DNA of 64,000 nucleotides from Echinarachnius parma (GCA_037951105.1 JBAMJV010003026.1:312501-376500), one strand, 5' to 3'. Shown: positions 46,330 to 57,081, counted from the first letter of the stretch. Numbers and translations are program-made. Notes: generated from the letters alone by a model not told the origin.

Positions 46330-47000
46330 AATAATAGTACGAGTTTAACCGCGCGCCATTCGAGTAGAGACGAGCTTCGTACGATTTAACCGAGCGCGGC
46401 ACGAGTTGCAGTGATCTACGTACGATCTTTGTACGAGTTTTGTTTTGATAAGTTTGCACAGATGTTGTGGCACGATCGGATAAGTGCTTGACTCCAAATC
46501 ACGGGATTCAGTTCGGAACCAATCGATGCCCTGGCATTCAATTTTTGTTTACGTTGAATAATAAAAGGGAACTTGAGCGGAAATTAACTAGCCTGAAACA
46601 CTATGAAGAACGCACTCTTATTCATAGAGCGCTTTTCTCCAGGTATTACTACGAGTTACAAAGAGTCATGGCGAGTTCATTACGAGCGACCTCGAGCATT
46701 ATACGAGTTAGTGCGAGTTTTAGCGAGTTAAGTACGAGTTAAACCGAGTTGGTCAAAATGTTGAACATGTTCAAAATGTCTACGGCGAGTTCCGGAGAGT
46801 TTGTCGAGTTATGCCGAGTTGACGTACCCGACCTGTCCCGACTTGTCGCGAGTCTTATTACGAATTCCGTACGAGATATCACGAGTAATATTTTTTTCAG
46901 ATAAGTTCACACAAAGCGCGCATCTGCGCAGCGAAGATTCACCAGAATGTGAATGTCGCTTTTGTCACCCCGCCCAACTCGCCACAACTCGTCCGTTTAA
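46330..47000 (+). repeat. Region of dispersed CGAGTT motifs
   Basis: About twenty ACGAGTT/GCGAGTT/CCGAGTT or one-mismatch motifs occur on the + strand between 46338 and 46885 at irregular spacing. Near the right edge the motif flips (AACTCGCC at 46977, AACTCGTC at 46987). They surround a SINE-like stretch. This looks like a motif-rich DNA element rather than a coding region; no clear termini were found. Confidence 0.5.
46455..46660 (+). mobile_element. Diverged tRNA-derived SINE inside the CGAGTT region
   Basis: 'ttgtggcacgatcggataag' through 'cagttcggaaccaatcgatg' matches the head of the 19033 SINE position by position with many changes, including a degenerate B box AGTTCGGAACC. The remaining body is poor. 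Confidence 0.5.
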
Positions 47001-47094
47001 CTTGCCCAAGTGTGAGCACCCCGAAAGTATTCCATATAAAAAGTGAACATGTAACAAAATCGTCCTTTTAACTAATGTATTTCGGTACATACAT

Positions 47095-48270
47095 TGAATT
47101 GAATTGAATTGAATTGAAAAGAGTTTATTCATCAAATAAACTCCCTTAGGGGCTAACCACTCTCTCGGACCCACCTCCAGTTAAAACTCCTATGGAGTGT
47201 TTTGGAGGAATAAACTACCAAGTACCAAGTACCCAAGTACCAAGTAGTTGGCAGCCAAAGGCTGAATTGTACATTTTTTACAAAGTGCAAAGATTAACAT
47301 ACATATTAAAAGTTATAAAGTTTAAAAGGCGATAAGAAATATGCAAACAGCAAAATACACAATTATACATGTATAAGAAAAAAATGATCATACAAAGTTG
47401 AACTATATATTGTTTAAAATACGAACAAGGTAAGGAAGAGCACTATTTTGAAATCTTAAAGTTTTGCATTTAAAAGTGTCATATTTATTCGATTTTCTAA
47501 AATTGTATCTATTTTCTCTTTTAACTGGTAACCAATCATTAAAAACAGGGTGTTTTTCTAAAGATATTACAAACTGTTCACAAAGTTGTTTTCTTCTTGC
47601 TTCCAATGTAATCAAATTGCACAATGAAAGAGCATTAACATATGTTATATAATCACCTCCCAATATTATTCTAAGGACTCTCTTTTGAATCCGTTCGAAA
47701 TTTAATATTTGCTCTTGAGTAATATTTCCATTAAAAACCGGGACACAATAATCAAGTACTGGTCTTATGTATCCCATGTATATAATTAAAAGATCATTAC
47801 GAGGAAAATCAAATGATTTCAATCTACGAAGCATATACAATTTCCTATTACACCTTATGATTGTATCTTTAATATGTAAGTCCCATTTGAGATTACTTTG
47901 TACAATGACCCCAATAATTTTAGCAGATTCCACTGTATCTAATTCAACATTCCCAATGAGTAAATTTTCAAAAACTGGTGGTCGTTTCATAAAAGTAATA
48001 ACCATCGCATGACATTTGGCTGCATTAAGTTTCATATTATTTACACTAGTCCAATGTTGAAAGTTATTGAGAGATTCTTGCATTCTTGAAACTTGAGTAC
48101 ATTTTCTACTATCAACAAGTGTAAGATCATCGACATACTTATAATATGATATACTTTCATCTTTACAAGCATCGTTTATCATTATTACAAAAAGTACAGG
48201 GCCTAGTTTAGTTCCTTGGGGAACACCAGTATGAATCAATTGTGAGTCAGAAATGTTACCTCATTGTTAT
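47095..48270 (-). mobile_element. 5'-truncated non-LTR retrotransposon (CR1/Rex1-like LINE)
   Basis: On the minus strand the order is: RT fragment (48260-47403), a 3' UTR of about 300 bases, and a tail of TTCAA units (seen on + as TTGAATTGAATTGAATTGAA at 47095-47116). The 5' end is cut next to a TTAA MITE at 48303. Truncation at the 5' side and a simple-repeat tail are normal for target-primed reverse transcription. Confidence 0.88.
47403..48260 (-). pseudogene. Reverse transcriptase, C-terminal half (palm, thumb and tail)
   Basis: The readable frame begins just after a stop at about 48261-48263 and runs intact to 47403. It holds GVPQGTKLGPVLF (RT motif 4 region), the catalytic YVDD at residues 35-38 counted from 48239, the NNMKLNAAKC motif, a GVIVQSNLKWDLHI motif and the RPVLDYCVPVF/IQKRVLRII connection typical of CR1, Rex1 and Jockey-group LINEs. 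The endonuclease domain and the first RT motifs are missing, so it cannot be autonomous. There is no internal stop, which indicates a young insertion. Confidence 0.9.
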
Positions 48271-48302
48271 GCTTATTATTGATTAAGTGTTTCGATCAGT
48301 AA

Positions 48303-48814
48303 TACAGGAATAGTGGAGTTTTAGTTTAGAGGGCGCAACTCAAAATAATCATTTTGAGAGATAATTTGAAAGATCGTACATTTTTAATGACAAAATGAAC
48401 TTTAGGCTATTTGATCAACATTGGTTCAGAAACGGCTGAAATATCCATAGTCATAACAATATGTAATCTTTGCCGTCAAAAGTTTAAAAACTGCTTCATC
48501 TTTGAAATAATGTACACACGAAGTATTTAAATATGTGTTGATATTCTCTCTTGCTAAGCATCTTTTTAACAAAACATCACATGCACAATATTTTTATTAA
48601 AATGTTCAAACCAACGAGTTTTTAGAGAGCGGCCTTTAGAGTTTTAAAGACTCATTTTGAATGATAACATACTTTTTACTTAGTCGTTTGCAAAGTTGAA
48701 TTCCTATCGAGCATGGTGGAATTTCTACCATTATTTTTGTTTGTAATGATGCAGGTCGTGGTTACTGAATTTCAGTTTGACCAAAAAAAATGCAAAACTC
48801 AACTATCCCTTTAA
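48303..48814 (+). mobile_element. Family-1-related MITE (ATAGTTGAGTTTTG variant)
   Basis: The right terminus is AAAACTCAACTATCCCT plus TTAA (48811-48814); the left is an eroded 'ggaatagtggagttttagtt'. The interior includes 'agaaacggctgaaatatcca' and 'agagagcggcctttagag', corresponding to family 1. Confidence 0.7.
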
Positions 48815-49150
48815 ACTTGTTTGCATTGTGTGCATCATTGTTAATATGTTTCTGATGTTTTCATGTAAATAAATAACAAAACCTGTTGATATGAAAAATG
48901 GTTGTGAAAAGAAAATGTGATTTGAGAAAAGCTGCGTGTGTTTGTGTAGCAAAGGACTTGACTCTCTTTAACCCTTTTCAACCCGTTATATCGCGAGTTG
49001 AGATGGATCGCGCTATAGTTGCGTATAATATTTCCCAGACAAATGCCCAATGCCTATTCGAGGGTGAAGTCAGATTTATTGGGGGTGACAAATGGACCAT
49101 CTTGATCCGTGTTATACTTGAAACGCGATTTAATGGGTTCAATACGTTAA

Positions 49151-49512
49151 AGGGATCTGGTAACTTTGCTGACATGTGCAAAAAGCGATGAGTAGTTGAT
49201 GCAATGTATTTTGCTGTTATCAGATATCATGTCCAATGTGTGTTGTGTGATCAGTTTAAGTTAAATGGACTTTATATGGCCGATTATGAGCAAAAATGCA
49301 AATTGGCATTCAATAACTCATTCCACTCACTTTGTTCTGACGATCCATTGGATAATTTGACATCTGAACACTTTAATCTCTTTAACGAAAGGGAAATTTG
49401 AAAAACCGAAACCTGTCTCATGCTTTTGTGTTAATAAGATTACAACTAGGTATGAGGGAACCGCTAGAATTTCAGTTGGATTTTGAGGATTTGACAATGT
49501 TACTAAGCCCCT
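49151..49512 (-). mobile_element. Family-2 TTAA MITE, complete
   Basis: TTAA (49147-49150), AGGGATCTGGTAACTTTG at the left, TGTTACTAAGCCCCT plus TTAA (49513-49516) at the right; inverse orientation to 42384-42761. It has no ORF beyond short fortuitous ones. Confidence 0.8.
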
Positions 49513-49615
49513 TTAAACAGTGTGAAGTGCCTGATAAGTGTGTTTGCAAGATTGGTGTTCATGTCAGTATGATATCATGTTAATGGCTAACTACTGTTTC
49601 AAATAAAAACAAATG

Positions 49616-49650
49616 ATGTGTGTGTGTGTGTGTGTGTGTGCGTGTGTGTA
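49616..49650 (+). repeat. (TG)n microsatellite
   Basis: ATG followed by alternating TG with one CG interruption. Confidence 0.9.
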
Positions 49651-49659
49651 TACGAGATT

Positions 49660-50075
49660 GACCCTCGTCAAGCCTGTAGCCAGGGATGGTGCATTGGGTT
49701 CGAACGCCCCCCCCCCCCCCCCCCCCCCCCCCCATTCTGAAAGGTCCCCCTTGCACTGGTCTCGACCATCTTAACAAATATTCTTGTCTGACGGAACACC
49801 CTCCCCAACTGATAGGATTTTCAACCAATTGCCTCGGTCTTAAACCAATTGTGGAGGTGGTCTTGGCTGAGAAAATATTTGGCGACGGATAACCCAATCC
49901 TCCCCCCCCCCCCTTCTTCTCCCCACTGAGTGAACTGTCAACAAATTATCTTGGTCTCAGACGCAAAATTATCATCACCCAGGTGTAAGAACCTGTCTAC
50001 GCCACTGCTAGTAGTAGTAATAAATATACTAAAACTGCAACCGTGTTGTGTATCGAGGTAAACCAGTGGCGTAGC

Positions 50076-50107
<32 letters not shown>

Positions 50108-50130
50108 AGGTGGAGCACGTACCCCCTCCC
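49660..50130. mobile_element. Two hAT-like termini in opposite orientation with G/C runs
   Basis: GCCACTG at 50001-50007 ends one element on its right side. CAGTGGCGTAGCGACGG at 50064 starts another, followed by a G run (50083-50107). A C run of about 26 lies at 49708-49733 and a shorter one at 49903. Partner ends were not identified, and 49660 as left limit is approximate. Confidence 0.45.
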
Positions 50131-50384
50131 ATAATGGGAAAAACAATATGAACCATATATGGGGATATTAAACACACATAAATGCAGTCAGCAGACCCCT
50201 CATACACCCTTTTGTTCTGAGAATAGTTTATGAACGGAAACAAACGACAAAACTGTATCTTTAAAAAATGCCGATTGTCATGTAGTGGTAAGTAAGAGAG
50301 CTCAATCTTTCCACGAGATGTGTGCAAACTACATATTCTTCCCTGGTACGTCAGGAATGAGAAATCACCAATAAAGGGATGCCT

Positions 50385-50625
50385 GTAAATTGTCCAACTG
50401 ATAGAAAATCACTTGGAGCTTTTTCATATCTCTTATGCCGTGTTAATTAGCTTATGGTAAGAGAATAATAAAATAGGGTTAGATTTTTTTTTCTTCAAAT
50501 GCCCCATTAGTATGCCGAGATCTATCATTCAGCTCATGAGCGTTACTAAACGGTCATAAACCTTATATTAGTAATACAAATCTGACGCATATTTTCGTTT
50601 TTTTAACCAGGAAAGTAGTGTTCTT
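50385..50625 (+). mobile_element. Diverged family-3-like repeat
   Basis: 'ttagcttatggtaagagaat' and 'aaaatagggttagattttt' match the family-3 interior at 30870 and, inverted, 57520. It continues into 'cattcagctcatgagcgtta', shared with 41650. 50626-51230 is otherwise unremarkable, with a G run at 51101-51119. Confidence 0.5.
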
Positions 50626-51233
50626 TTCAATGCCTTTATTCTTCATTGTTCACACAAATATCTAAATAACAACTCATGACTGTACGAGGGGGTCTCACAT
50701 AGAGGGATGAATTGTGAGGGTCTACTAACGGGTAAGATAACCATGAGCGCCAATAAGGGTGATGAGCGATGATGAACAGTCAGTTTAAGATAGGGCTTGG
50801 GTGAACAATGGAAATGGCTTGGATGAAAGACACATCGGTTTATTGACATTTAAAGGAACGTAATTGTTTACATTTACAAACACAATAAATAGCACCGTAC
50901 TTTCATGCGTTTTTCGCAAGGAAGACTACTCTGAAATAATCATCAGAACATCAATTTCTTTGTCCAAAACTCTCTTTTTTGAGATTAGGTTATCCTAGAA
51001 TGTTTTGTTCTGCACAGCCACTTTCCAGCGTGTGCAAGTTACGCTATCTTTCCGCTCATTCATCAAATTTGTTTACTCTAGGCGGACGACGTTACCAAGA
51101 AGGGGGGGGGGGGGGGGGGTCCTGACTTTAAAACTATGACTTGTATACTATGTTCCTTTTTTAGTTCAAGTGAATTGCTCCCAGCAAGTATTTATACTTT
51201 TACTCATTCCCATGAAACGCCCGCCATTCTAGA

Positions 51234-51306
51234 GACTTCGTGGCTCGATGGTTTGAGCACTGGTCTAGCAATCCGGAGGTCTCTGGTTCGATCCCCGGCG
51301 AAGCCT
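51234..51306 (+). tRNA. tRNA-Ala(AGC)-like locus, possibly a pseudogene or SINE head
   Basis: The 73 bases fit the cloverleaf with canonical spacing: acceptor GACTTCG/CGAAGCC (6 of 7 pairs), T8-G9, D stem GCTC/GAGC (perfect), anticodon arm CTGGT-CTAGCAA-TCCGG with one T-T mismatch and AGC at 34-36, 5-nt variable loop, T stem TCTGG/CCCGG with one mismatch and the loop TTCGATC (B box GGTTCGATCC). Seven T at 51308-51314 form a Pol III terminator. The mismatches in three stems and a non-typical Ala acceptor (no G3-T70) argue against a working tRNA-Ala. Confidence 0.6.
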
Positions 51307-51619
51307 ATTTTTTTCATCAAAACAAAATGTTATTATTCATCACAACATAAAAATGTTCTTTCTTACATGCAATTTTACAGCATAGCTTGCATTTAGTTCT
51401 ACATCGACCATTCTCCATAGGTATAATACACAGGAACCATTATCGGCAGTTAGGAAGAGGCATGCGTTACAGATTATCGTTGATTTCTCACCAAATAACC
51501 TGAAATAGTTCATTAATTACACCCTTTCCGTTCCTCATAAGTTTCTAAACATGTTCATAGGTCTTATGATTTTTTTATTTTTATTGTCATGCCATAGATT
51601 TAAAAACTAATAGCTCTGG

Positions 51620-51935
51620 CGTACTGGGGGGGGGGGGGGGGCTTGAGGGGCGCTTCTCCCCCCCCCCCCCCCCTCCCCCCGCAAAAAAGGTCAAGCATGC
51701 CTTTTATCTAATTCGATAACAGTGATTGAAAAAAATGATATTTCTTTAGAAAAGAAAACACAGATTTTACTTCATGTCAAGTCGAATTTCCTTCCCTAGT
51801 ATGCGCCAGATTGCATAATTTCAAGTAAAACATTGCAAAAGCACCTTTACCGTGCACCCACTTACCATCACACCCAATAATCACCCTTCCCCTTCTCGGT
51901 TATTGTTTCGCTCCTTCGGGAATCGGTCTTGTATA
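51620..51935 (-). repeat. G/C homopolymers and a diverged copy of the GC-rich module
   Basis: A G run (51626-51641) and a C run (51658-51673) are separated by 16 bases. 51790-51930 follows the 52.54-kb module ('atgcgccagattgcataatt', 'tcgctccttcgggaa'). Confidence 0.5.
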
Positions 51936-51980
51936 CGTCTGGAATACAATGTTCATGTTAAATGTTGCTTGTAAGTATCG

Positions 51981-52316
51981 GTGTGGTTTACGGGTACACC
52001 ATGTGAGATGGGTGGATTGGTAAGTCCTGAAAAGGACTATGGTAGTCCTAGAAAGGACTGTTGGTGTAGTTCTGAAAAGAACTGTTGGTATTCTTTCTAG
52101 AATACCAACAGTCTTTTTCAGGACTATCCCAACAGTCCTTTATAGGACTACCAACAGTCCTTTCTAGGACTACCAACAGTTCTTTTTAGAACTCTCCTAG
52201 AAAGAATACCAACAGTTCTTTTCAGAACTACACCAACAGTCCTTTCTAGGACTACCATAGTCCCTTTCAGGACTTACCAATCCACCCATCTCACATGGTG
52301 TACCCGTAAACCACAC
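51981..52316. repeat. Hierarchical palindrome: 120-bp arms built of AGTCCT hairpins
   Basis: The left arm 51981-52100 and right arm 52197-52316 are inverted complements with one difference in 120. The arms and the 96-bp spacer both consist of mini-hairpins of the form AGTCCT-NNNN-AGGACT or AGTTCT-NNNN-AGAACT (for example AGTCCTAGAAAGGACT at 52044-52059) joined by GTTGGT or ACCAAC linkers. About eleven mini-hairpins are present. There is no coding content and no clear target duplication at the ends. Confidence 0.9.
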
Positions 52317-52539
52317 GTATTAATGTTCATGTTGTTTTGTCATAAAATAATGCCTTGGATGCACTGTTTGAACTGAATACGTCACTTTGCGAATTTTTTT
52401 TTTTTTGGGGGGGGGGGGGGGGGGGCGTGCATTGTAGCTTTTCTTCATAAATCAATCATAACCTCTTATGTTTGTAGAATCATGACGATGATGACGCACA
52501 AACGCACATTATAGTACATGTCGTCAAGGCAGAATTTAT

Positions 52540-52726
52540 TTTCTAGGCAATGTACCAGATTTCACAGTTTCAAGTCCAAAAATGCAAATGCGCCCTACAG
52601 TGGGAGGGGGGACACCCCCTCCCACACCTTTTCCCCAGCTCAGTCGCTTCGCTCCCTCGCAATATCCGGTGGTGATGCGGATTTGGTTTAGCCCCCCAAC
52701 AAAATGTTTTGCTCATTACGCCACTG
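52540..52726 (-). mobile_element. GC-rich module and hAT-like terminus, minus orientation
   Basis: 'caatgtaccagatttcacag' through 'ctccctcccacactttt'-type sequence and 'cagtcgcttcgctccctcgc' is the inverse of the module at 28760-28930. TTACGCCACTG ends at 52726, consistent with a hAT-like right terminus. The left end was not found; a G run lies at 52408-52425. Confidence 0.5.
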
Positions 52727-52737
52727 ACTAATAGAGT

Positions 52738-53070
52738 TTTTTTTAGATTTTTCAAATTTGAACTTCATTTTCATAACGAGCATGACAAATAATGTCTAAA
52801 TACCAAAAATCAATTAAATATGTTAAGTATTGGCTGAGATATGCCCATCCAACTTAATTGTACTTCAATAGGCAATCAGTGTTATAGTGCTCTGGTTCAT
52901 AAAGTTATGAATCAGTGCACTATAACACTGATTCGCCTATTGGACAAACAAATAATTCGGATGGTCGTATCTCAGCCAATACTTAACATATTCAATTGAT
53001 TTTCATGATTTAGACATTATTTGTTATGCTCTTTCTGAAAATGAAGCTCAAATTTGAATATTCTAAAGAT
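52738..53070. repeat. Foldback inverted repeat, about 145-bp arms
   Basis: 52749-52897 and about 52917-53058 are imperfect inverted complements (shared runs TTAAGTATTGGCTGAGATA, CAGTGTTATAGTGC, TGACAAATAATGTCTAAA) with a loop of about 20 bases. It is probably a foldback MITE. The outer ends are weakly defined. Confidence 0.75.
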
Positions 53071-53342
53071 AGGTATTTATGACGTCATAGATGACATCAC
53101 ACTTCGCCACTCTATAGTGTGCATTTTGAAGTTTGTCTTTTATTTCAAAATTGCGACGTAGAGGGATTTCTAATAAACGTCAGCGCCTCCGAAAGAGATT
53201 TGTTTCCAGTGGAGTTTGATTTATTCTGTGATCAATAATGCACACGCGATCGCCATAATAAACGAACACAGCATGATTAAACAAACGAACGCACAAACAC
53301 CAATACATACTCACACTCACTACTTTATATGATAAATGCGTC

Positions 53343-53545
53343 CAGTGGCGTAGCGAGGGTCAACGGATTGGGGGGGGGGGGGGGGGGGGGCACAACTGCG
53401 ATCGAGCGGAGCGCCCAAGCCCGAGGGCGCGAAGGGGGCGGGGGGGGGGGGGTGGGAGGGAGTGCATACCTTTTGTATTTTTTTTTTACTCGCAATCTTG
53501 CAACCTGGTGCATACCTTGGAAGAAAATATGATAATACATAAGTT
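53343..53545 (+). mobile_element. hAT-like left end with GC-rich module
   Basis: CAGTGGCGTAGCGAGGGTCAA, a G run (53370-53390), then 'gagcggagcgcccaagcccg' and 'gcaacctggtgcataccttg' follow the first 190 bases of the element at 28741. The right terminus was not found. Confidence 0.65.
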
Positions 53546-54109
53546 AAAGAAATCATGATTTAAATCATCTCCCTCATGATTAGACCGCTATACAAACACA
53601 ATCAAACAGCTATACAAACACAATCAAACCTACACACAAACCGTACTTCAATACGCTCACGTCATCCTTGCATGTTTATACTTATTTGGGGAGGGTGTGG
53701 GATCTACGCCCGTGAACACACGTGGAGAAATATTGAAACTGGTGTTTAAAATATCTCTTTAGAGGTATGGCTATTAATCTTCTTATCCTTATTACCATTA
53801 TTATTGTCATTATGCATTTTGTATGATTTTATTGAGATTTTATTGAGATTTAACATCGAAAACATGGGGGATTGTTTGGGTACTTGTACAGGCCACTCCA
53901 GCATCAAAAAGTGGGGGATATATCCCTTATCCCCCGCAATCTATAAGGTGAACACACTAAGACACACGCTGTTGATCACATGTATATCTCCTGCATGGTG
54001 GAACTGTTGTTACTGGCTTACATTTGAATTCAGATCTATCTGGTTAAGTGGATCTGTAAATGATGTGCTTGTTGTAGAAGGATTATTTTCAAGAAGGGGG
54101 GGGGGGGAA

Positions 54110-54250
54110 ATGTTCTCTAAAGTGGAGGGCATCACGAGGGAACGAAGTGACCAAGCGGGGGAGGGGTTGTCCCCCTCCCACTGGAGGGAGCTTTTGCATA
54201 TTTTTGGCTTTAAATTGTGCGATTCGGTGCATACCCGAGACAGAAATATG
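54110..54250 (+). repeat. GC-rich module copy
   Basis: 'gagggaacgaagtgaccaag', 'ttgtccccctcccactgga' and 'gtgcgattcggtgcataccc' match 29340-29470. Further inverted copies are at 36380-36510 and 36700-36840. Confidence 0.65.
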
Positions 54251-54539
54251 ATATGATTCATAGTTCCAGCTATGGAATCAAACATAATGTATGCAAATGA
54301 AAAAAGGGGGCATCCAGTCCCCCGCCTGTTGTAGCCCAAGTACCGCGTGAGTAGACCCACGACACGGGTCCGTTTGGTTCAGTAGGCCTATGCTCAACTG
54401 ATGCAGATGTCGACTCTGGAGAAGATGACTGGTGCCCTTTGCCTAGATATTTTGGACTACGTAGTGCAGCTAATACATGTAATAATACTAATAATGAAAC
54501 ACTTTTTTATAGTGCATAACACAAGAACATAATTGCATG

Positions 54540-54765
54540 TCCCTATGCGCTTTTATTATCACCCTCAGTGGTCATCAAGTACTAGTCAAACCCACACAAT
54601 TATCTTGCGCACCATCTCAACTTCCCGGGGAGCATACTAGCCAATGGCAGCCATATGATAGCGCCCAGGCTAATTAGCACCCGACCAAGTTCTCATTTAC
54701 ACTCCTGGGTAGAGAGCAGCTATGTGGATTAAATGCCTTGCTGAAGGGCAAACGGGAGTGGGCAG
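54540..54765 (-). mobile_element. tRNA-derived SINE body, minus strand
   Basis: 'cacacaattatcttgcgcac', 'ccggggagcatactagcca' and 'gggtagagagcagctatgt', 'ccttgctgaagg' are the inverse of the SINE body at 19120-19330. The head is missing. 54766-56150 is AT-rich with no recognised gene; a (TG)n lies at 55260-55279. Confidence 0.85.
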
Positions 54766-56159
54766 GGTAAAACCATATAGGATAATACTCAACCAATATA
54801 TACAAAATATAAACAGAGAAATTAAAACAACCCCATGGAAGTGTTATAATGTGGAGGGATAAACAGCTTAGCGACATATCCCATGACATAAACATTCAAC
54901 ATACATGTTACAGTGAAACAAATAAAATAACATAATTGATGTCAAAGACCAAAATGCCACCAAAAAAAAGTCAAGACTAGAGCAATGTCATACATGACGT
55001 GGCAAGTTACACATCTTCTTTACTTGTCCAACTGTATTAAGCAATATTTTTATATTTATTGTTTTATATGTAAGCGTGAAACAATTTTTATATTTGAGTC
55101 CCAAGACTATTCAATAATTAAGAACTAATGCGAACAACTACCCCCTAAAGGAAGCAACTTATATTAACATAAGAACAAGGATTTAGAAATTTGTTCATAT
55201 TTTTAACTTATAGCTAAATAATCTATGCATGTACTTGAATGTAGGCATAAGAAAACTGTTTGTGTGTGTGTGTGTGTGTATGTAGTTTCGAAGAATCATA
55301 TGTATGCTTGTATGTGTGCATGGTTATGTGTGGGTGTATATTCGAATTTACAAGTTTACATGTATATATTATAGGTATGTTTTGTAAGAATAATATATTT
55401 TAAGAAAATGATAATAGAGGAATAAGATTAAAAAGATATGAGATGTAAATGGTAAAATGAATCAACAAAATATGAATTTTACAAATAGTATGAAATAAGT
55501 AAATATTAAAAAAAATATCACATGAACACATACAACACATGCACATGTTAATCAGTATTTTGTTCTCCAAACGCACATACATACTTATGGTTCCCCTCTG
55601 CTTTATACAGGGCTTGGGACCTACAAATCCAAAGAATAAAGTCGGGGTATGAGGCTGAAGCTTTGACACAAACACCTATATCTAAGATTATTACAGCTGA
55701 GAATATGGGTACATATTTAATTGGTATCATGTGTTTATGATCAGGGTGACATAAAGAATACAAGATTTGAAAGAACACTTGTCTAGGTTTTCTTAGATGA
55801 GAAAATGAAACCACGTTAAGAGTCAGTTCTGACAAATATTCGGACGATATAGAACTGGTGTTATATTTTGCAAGGACCAAGGTCGGAGGGATGATTAATG
55901 AACAGTGCCCATGTGAAATATATTTTTAAAGAAAATGGGACCCATGTTATTTGGTTTCAAGTCTGACAAATGTTACACATCCCAGCAGCATATCCCATAC
56001 ATCAATATACAGGAGGAAATGTGATGCACTTTTAAGGCCTTTATTCTTTGGATTTGGCAGCATTAGAACCATTACAAACAGGTCGCGATGAACAAGGTAA
56101 CAAAATAATATACATCTCTCGTTTTTATATCCGGTGTATGGAAAAACTTATGGCTGCAT

Positions 56160-56880
56160 GCTTTGTGCATGCACCAACAGCAACTTGTAGACACTATCGG
56201 TGGAAATGCTAAAGAGCTTGGCCTACTCATCAGCATCAAACAAAGTACATGTTTCAAGGAGACCACCATCTCCGTACAAGATGTCTTTATAGGTCATGAC
56301 AAAATCAACACTTTCGAAGATTTCAGATTTCGTGGTAAGCTCAATCAATGAACAGGGAGACATGACCAAGGAGATCAATTGCAGAATTTCTGGTCCAGAA
56401 AGAAGTTTTCCCTTAAAACCAAGCTTCGTTTCTACAATACAAATGTATTATTGAGCCTTTTGTATGGCTGTGAAACATGGTATTTAAAGATTACTCAGGA
56501 AATGAAACTGGATGCTTTTGATTCAAAATGCCTGCGAAAGATCCTACACATCATGTAGAAAGACTTCATCACAAACAAAGAATTTAGAGAACGTTGTAAG
56601 CAGCCTCCAGTATCCGCAATAATGCATTTGTTTTATTAGGCGCCTGCAGTGATTGGGCCGTAGCATGTCTTCTCTCTGACAGCATAGCAAACCAAGCTCT
56701 ATGGTGGACTCCCCTGGGTAGAAGACGAAGGGGCAGGCCCAGAATGCACTGGAAACAGAACATTTGACATGATCTGAAATGCAGCCCTAGAAATTTAAAT
56801 GACAAAGAAACAAACTGCCGACAGACCCAGCTGGAGAGTGATGACCGCCTCATGCGTCGGACGACGCAGGAACTTTGACG
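56160..56880 (+). pseudogene. Fossil LINE reverse transcriptase (thumb and C-terminal region)
   Basis: The + strand reads in pieces like the RT C-terminal part of a second LINE lineage: KELGLLISIKQST, then TKLRFYNTNVLLSLLYGCET, KLDAFDSKCLRKIL, then WWTPLGRRRRGRPRMHWK and finally a segment ending RLMRRTTQEL before a stop. The blocks are in the correct order for the family but are split by several stops and frameshifts. No catalytic YxDD is seen, since it would lie upstream. A dead copy. Confidence 0.78.
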
Positions 56881-57081
56881 TGAGTCTAAGTCAAAGTCTT
56901 CTTGCACCAGTATATCTGTCAGTCTGTGTGTCTGTCCATCAGTCAACAATTTTGAATACAACTTTAGTACATATGTATATATAAGACGAATCACTCCTAT
57001 ACACAATACTTAGGTAAAATTGGCATACCATTTTTTAATGATGTTGTCAAAGGTCAGGTGTAAAGTTCAAGGGTAACTTAA

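Noticed and set aside
47403..48260. Intact host gene
   Set aside because: The frame is clearly a LINE reverse-transcriptase fragment lacking its N-terminal domains.
49686..49740. GGGTTCGAAC as a tRNA B box
   Set aside because: No upstream A box or foldable cloverleaf; it sits against a C homopolymer.
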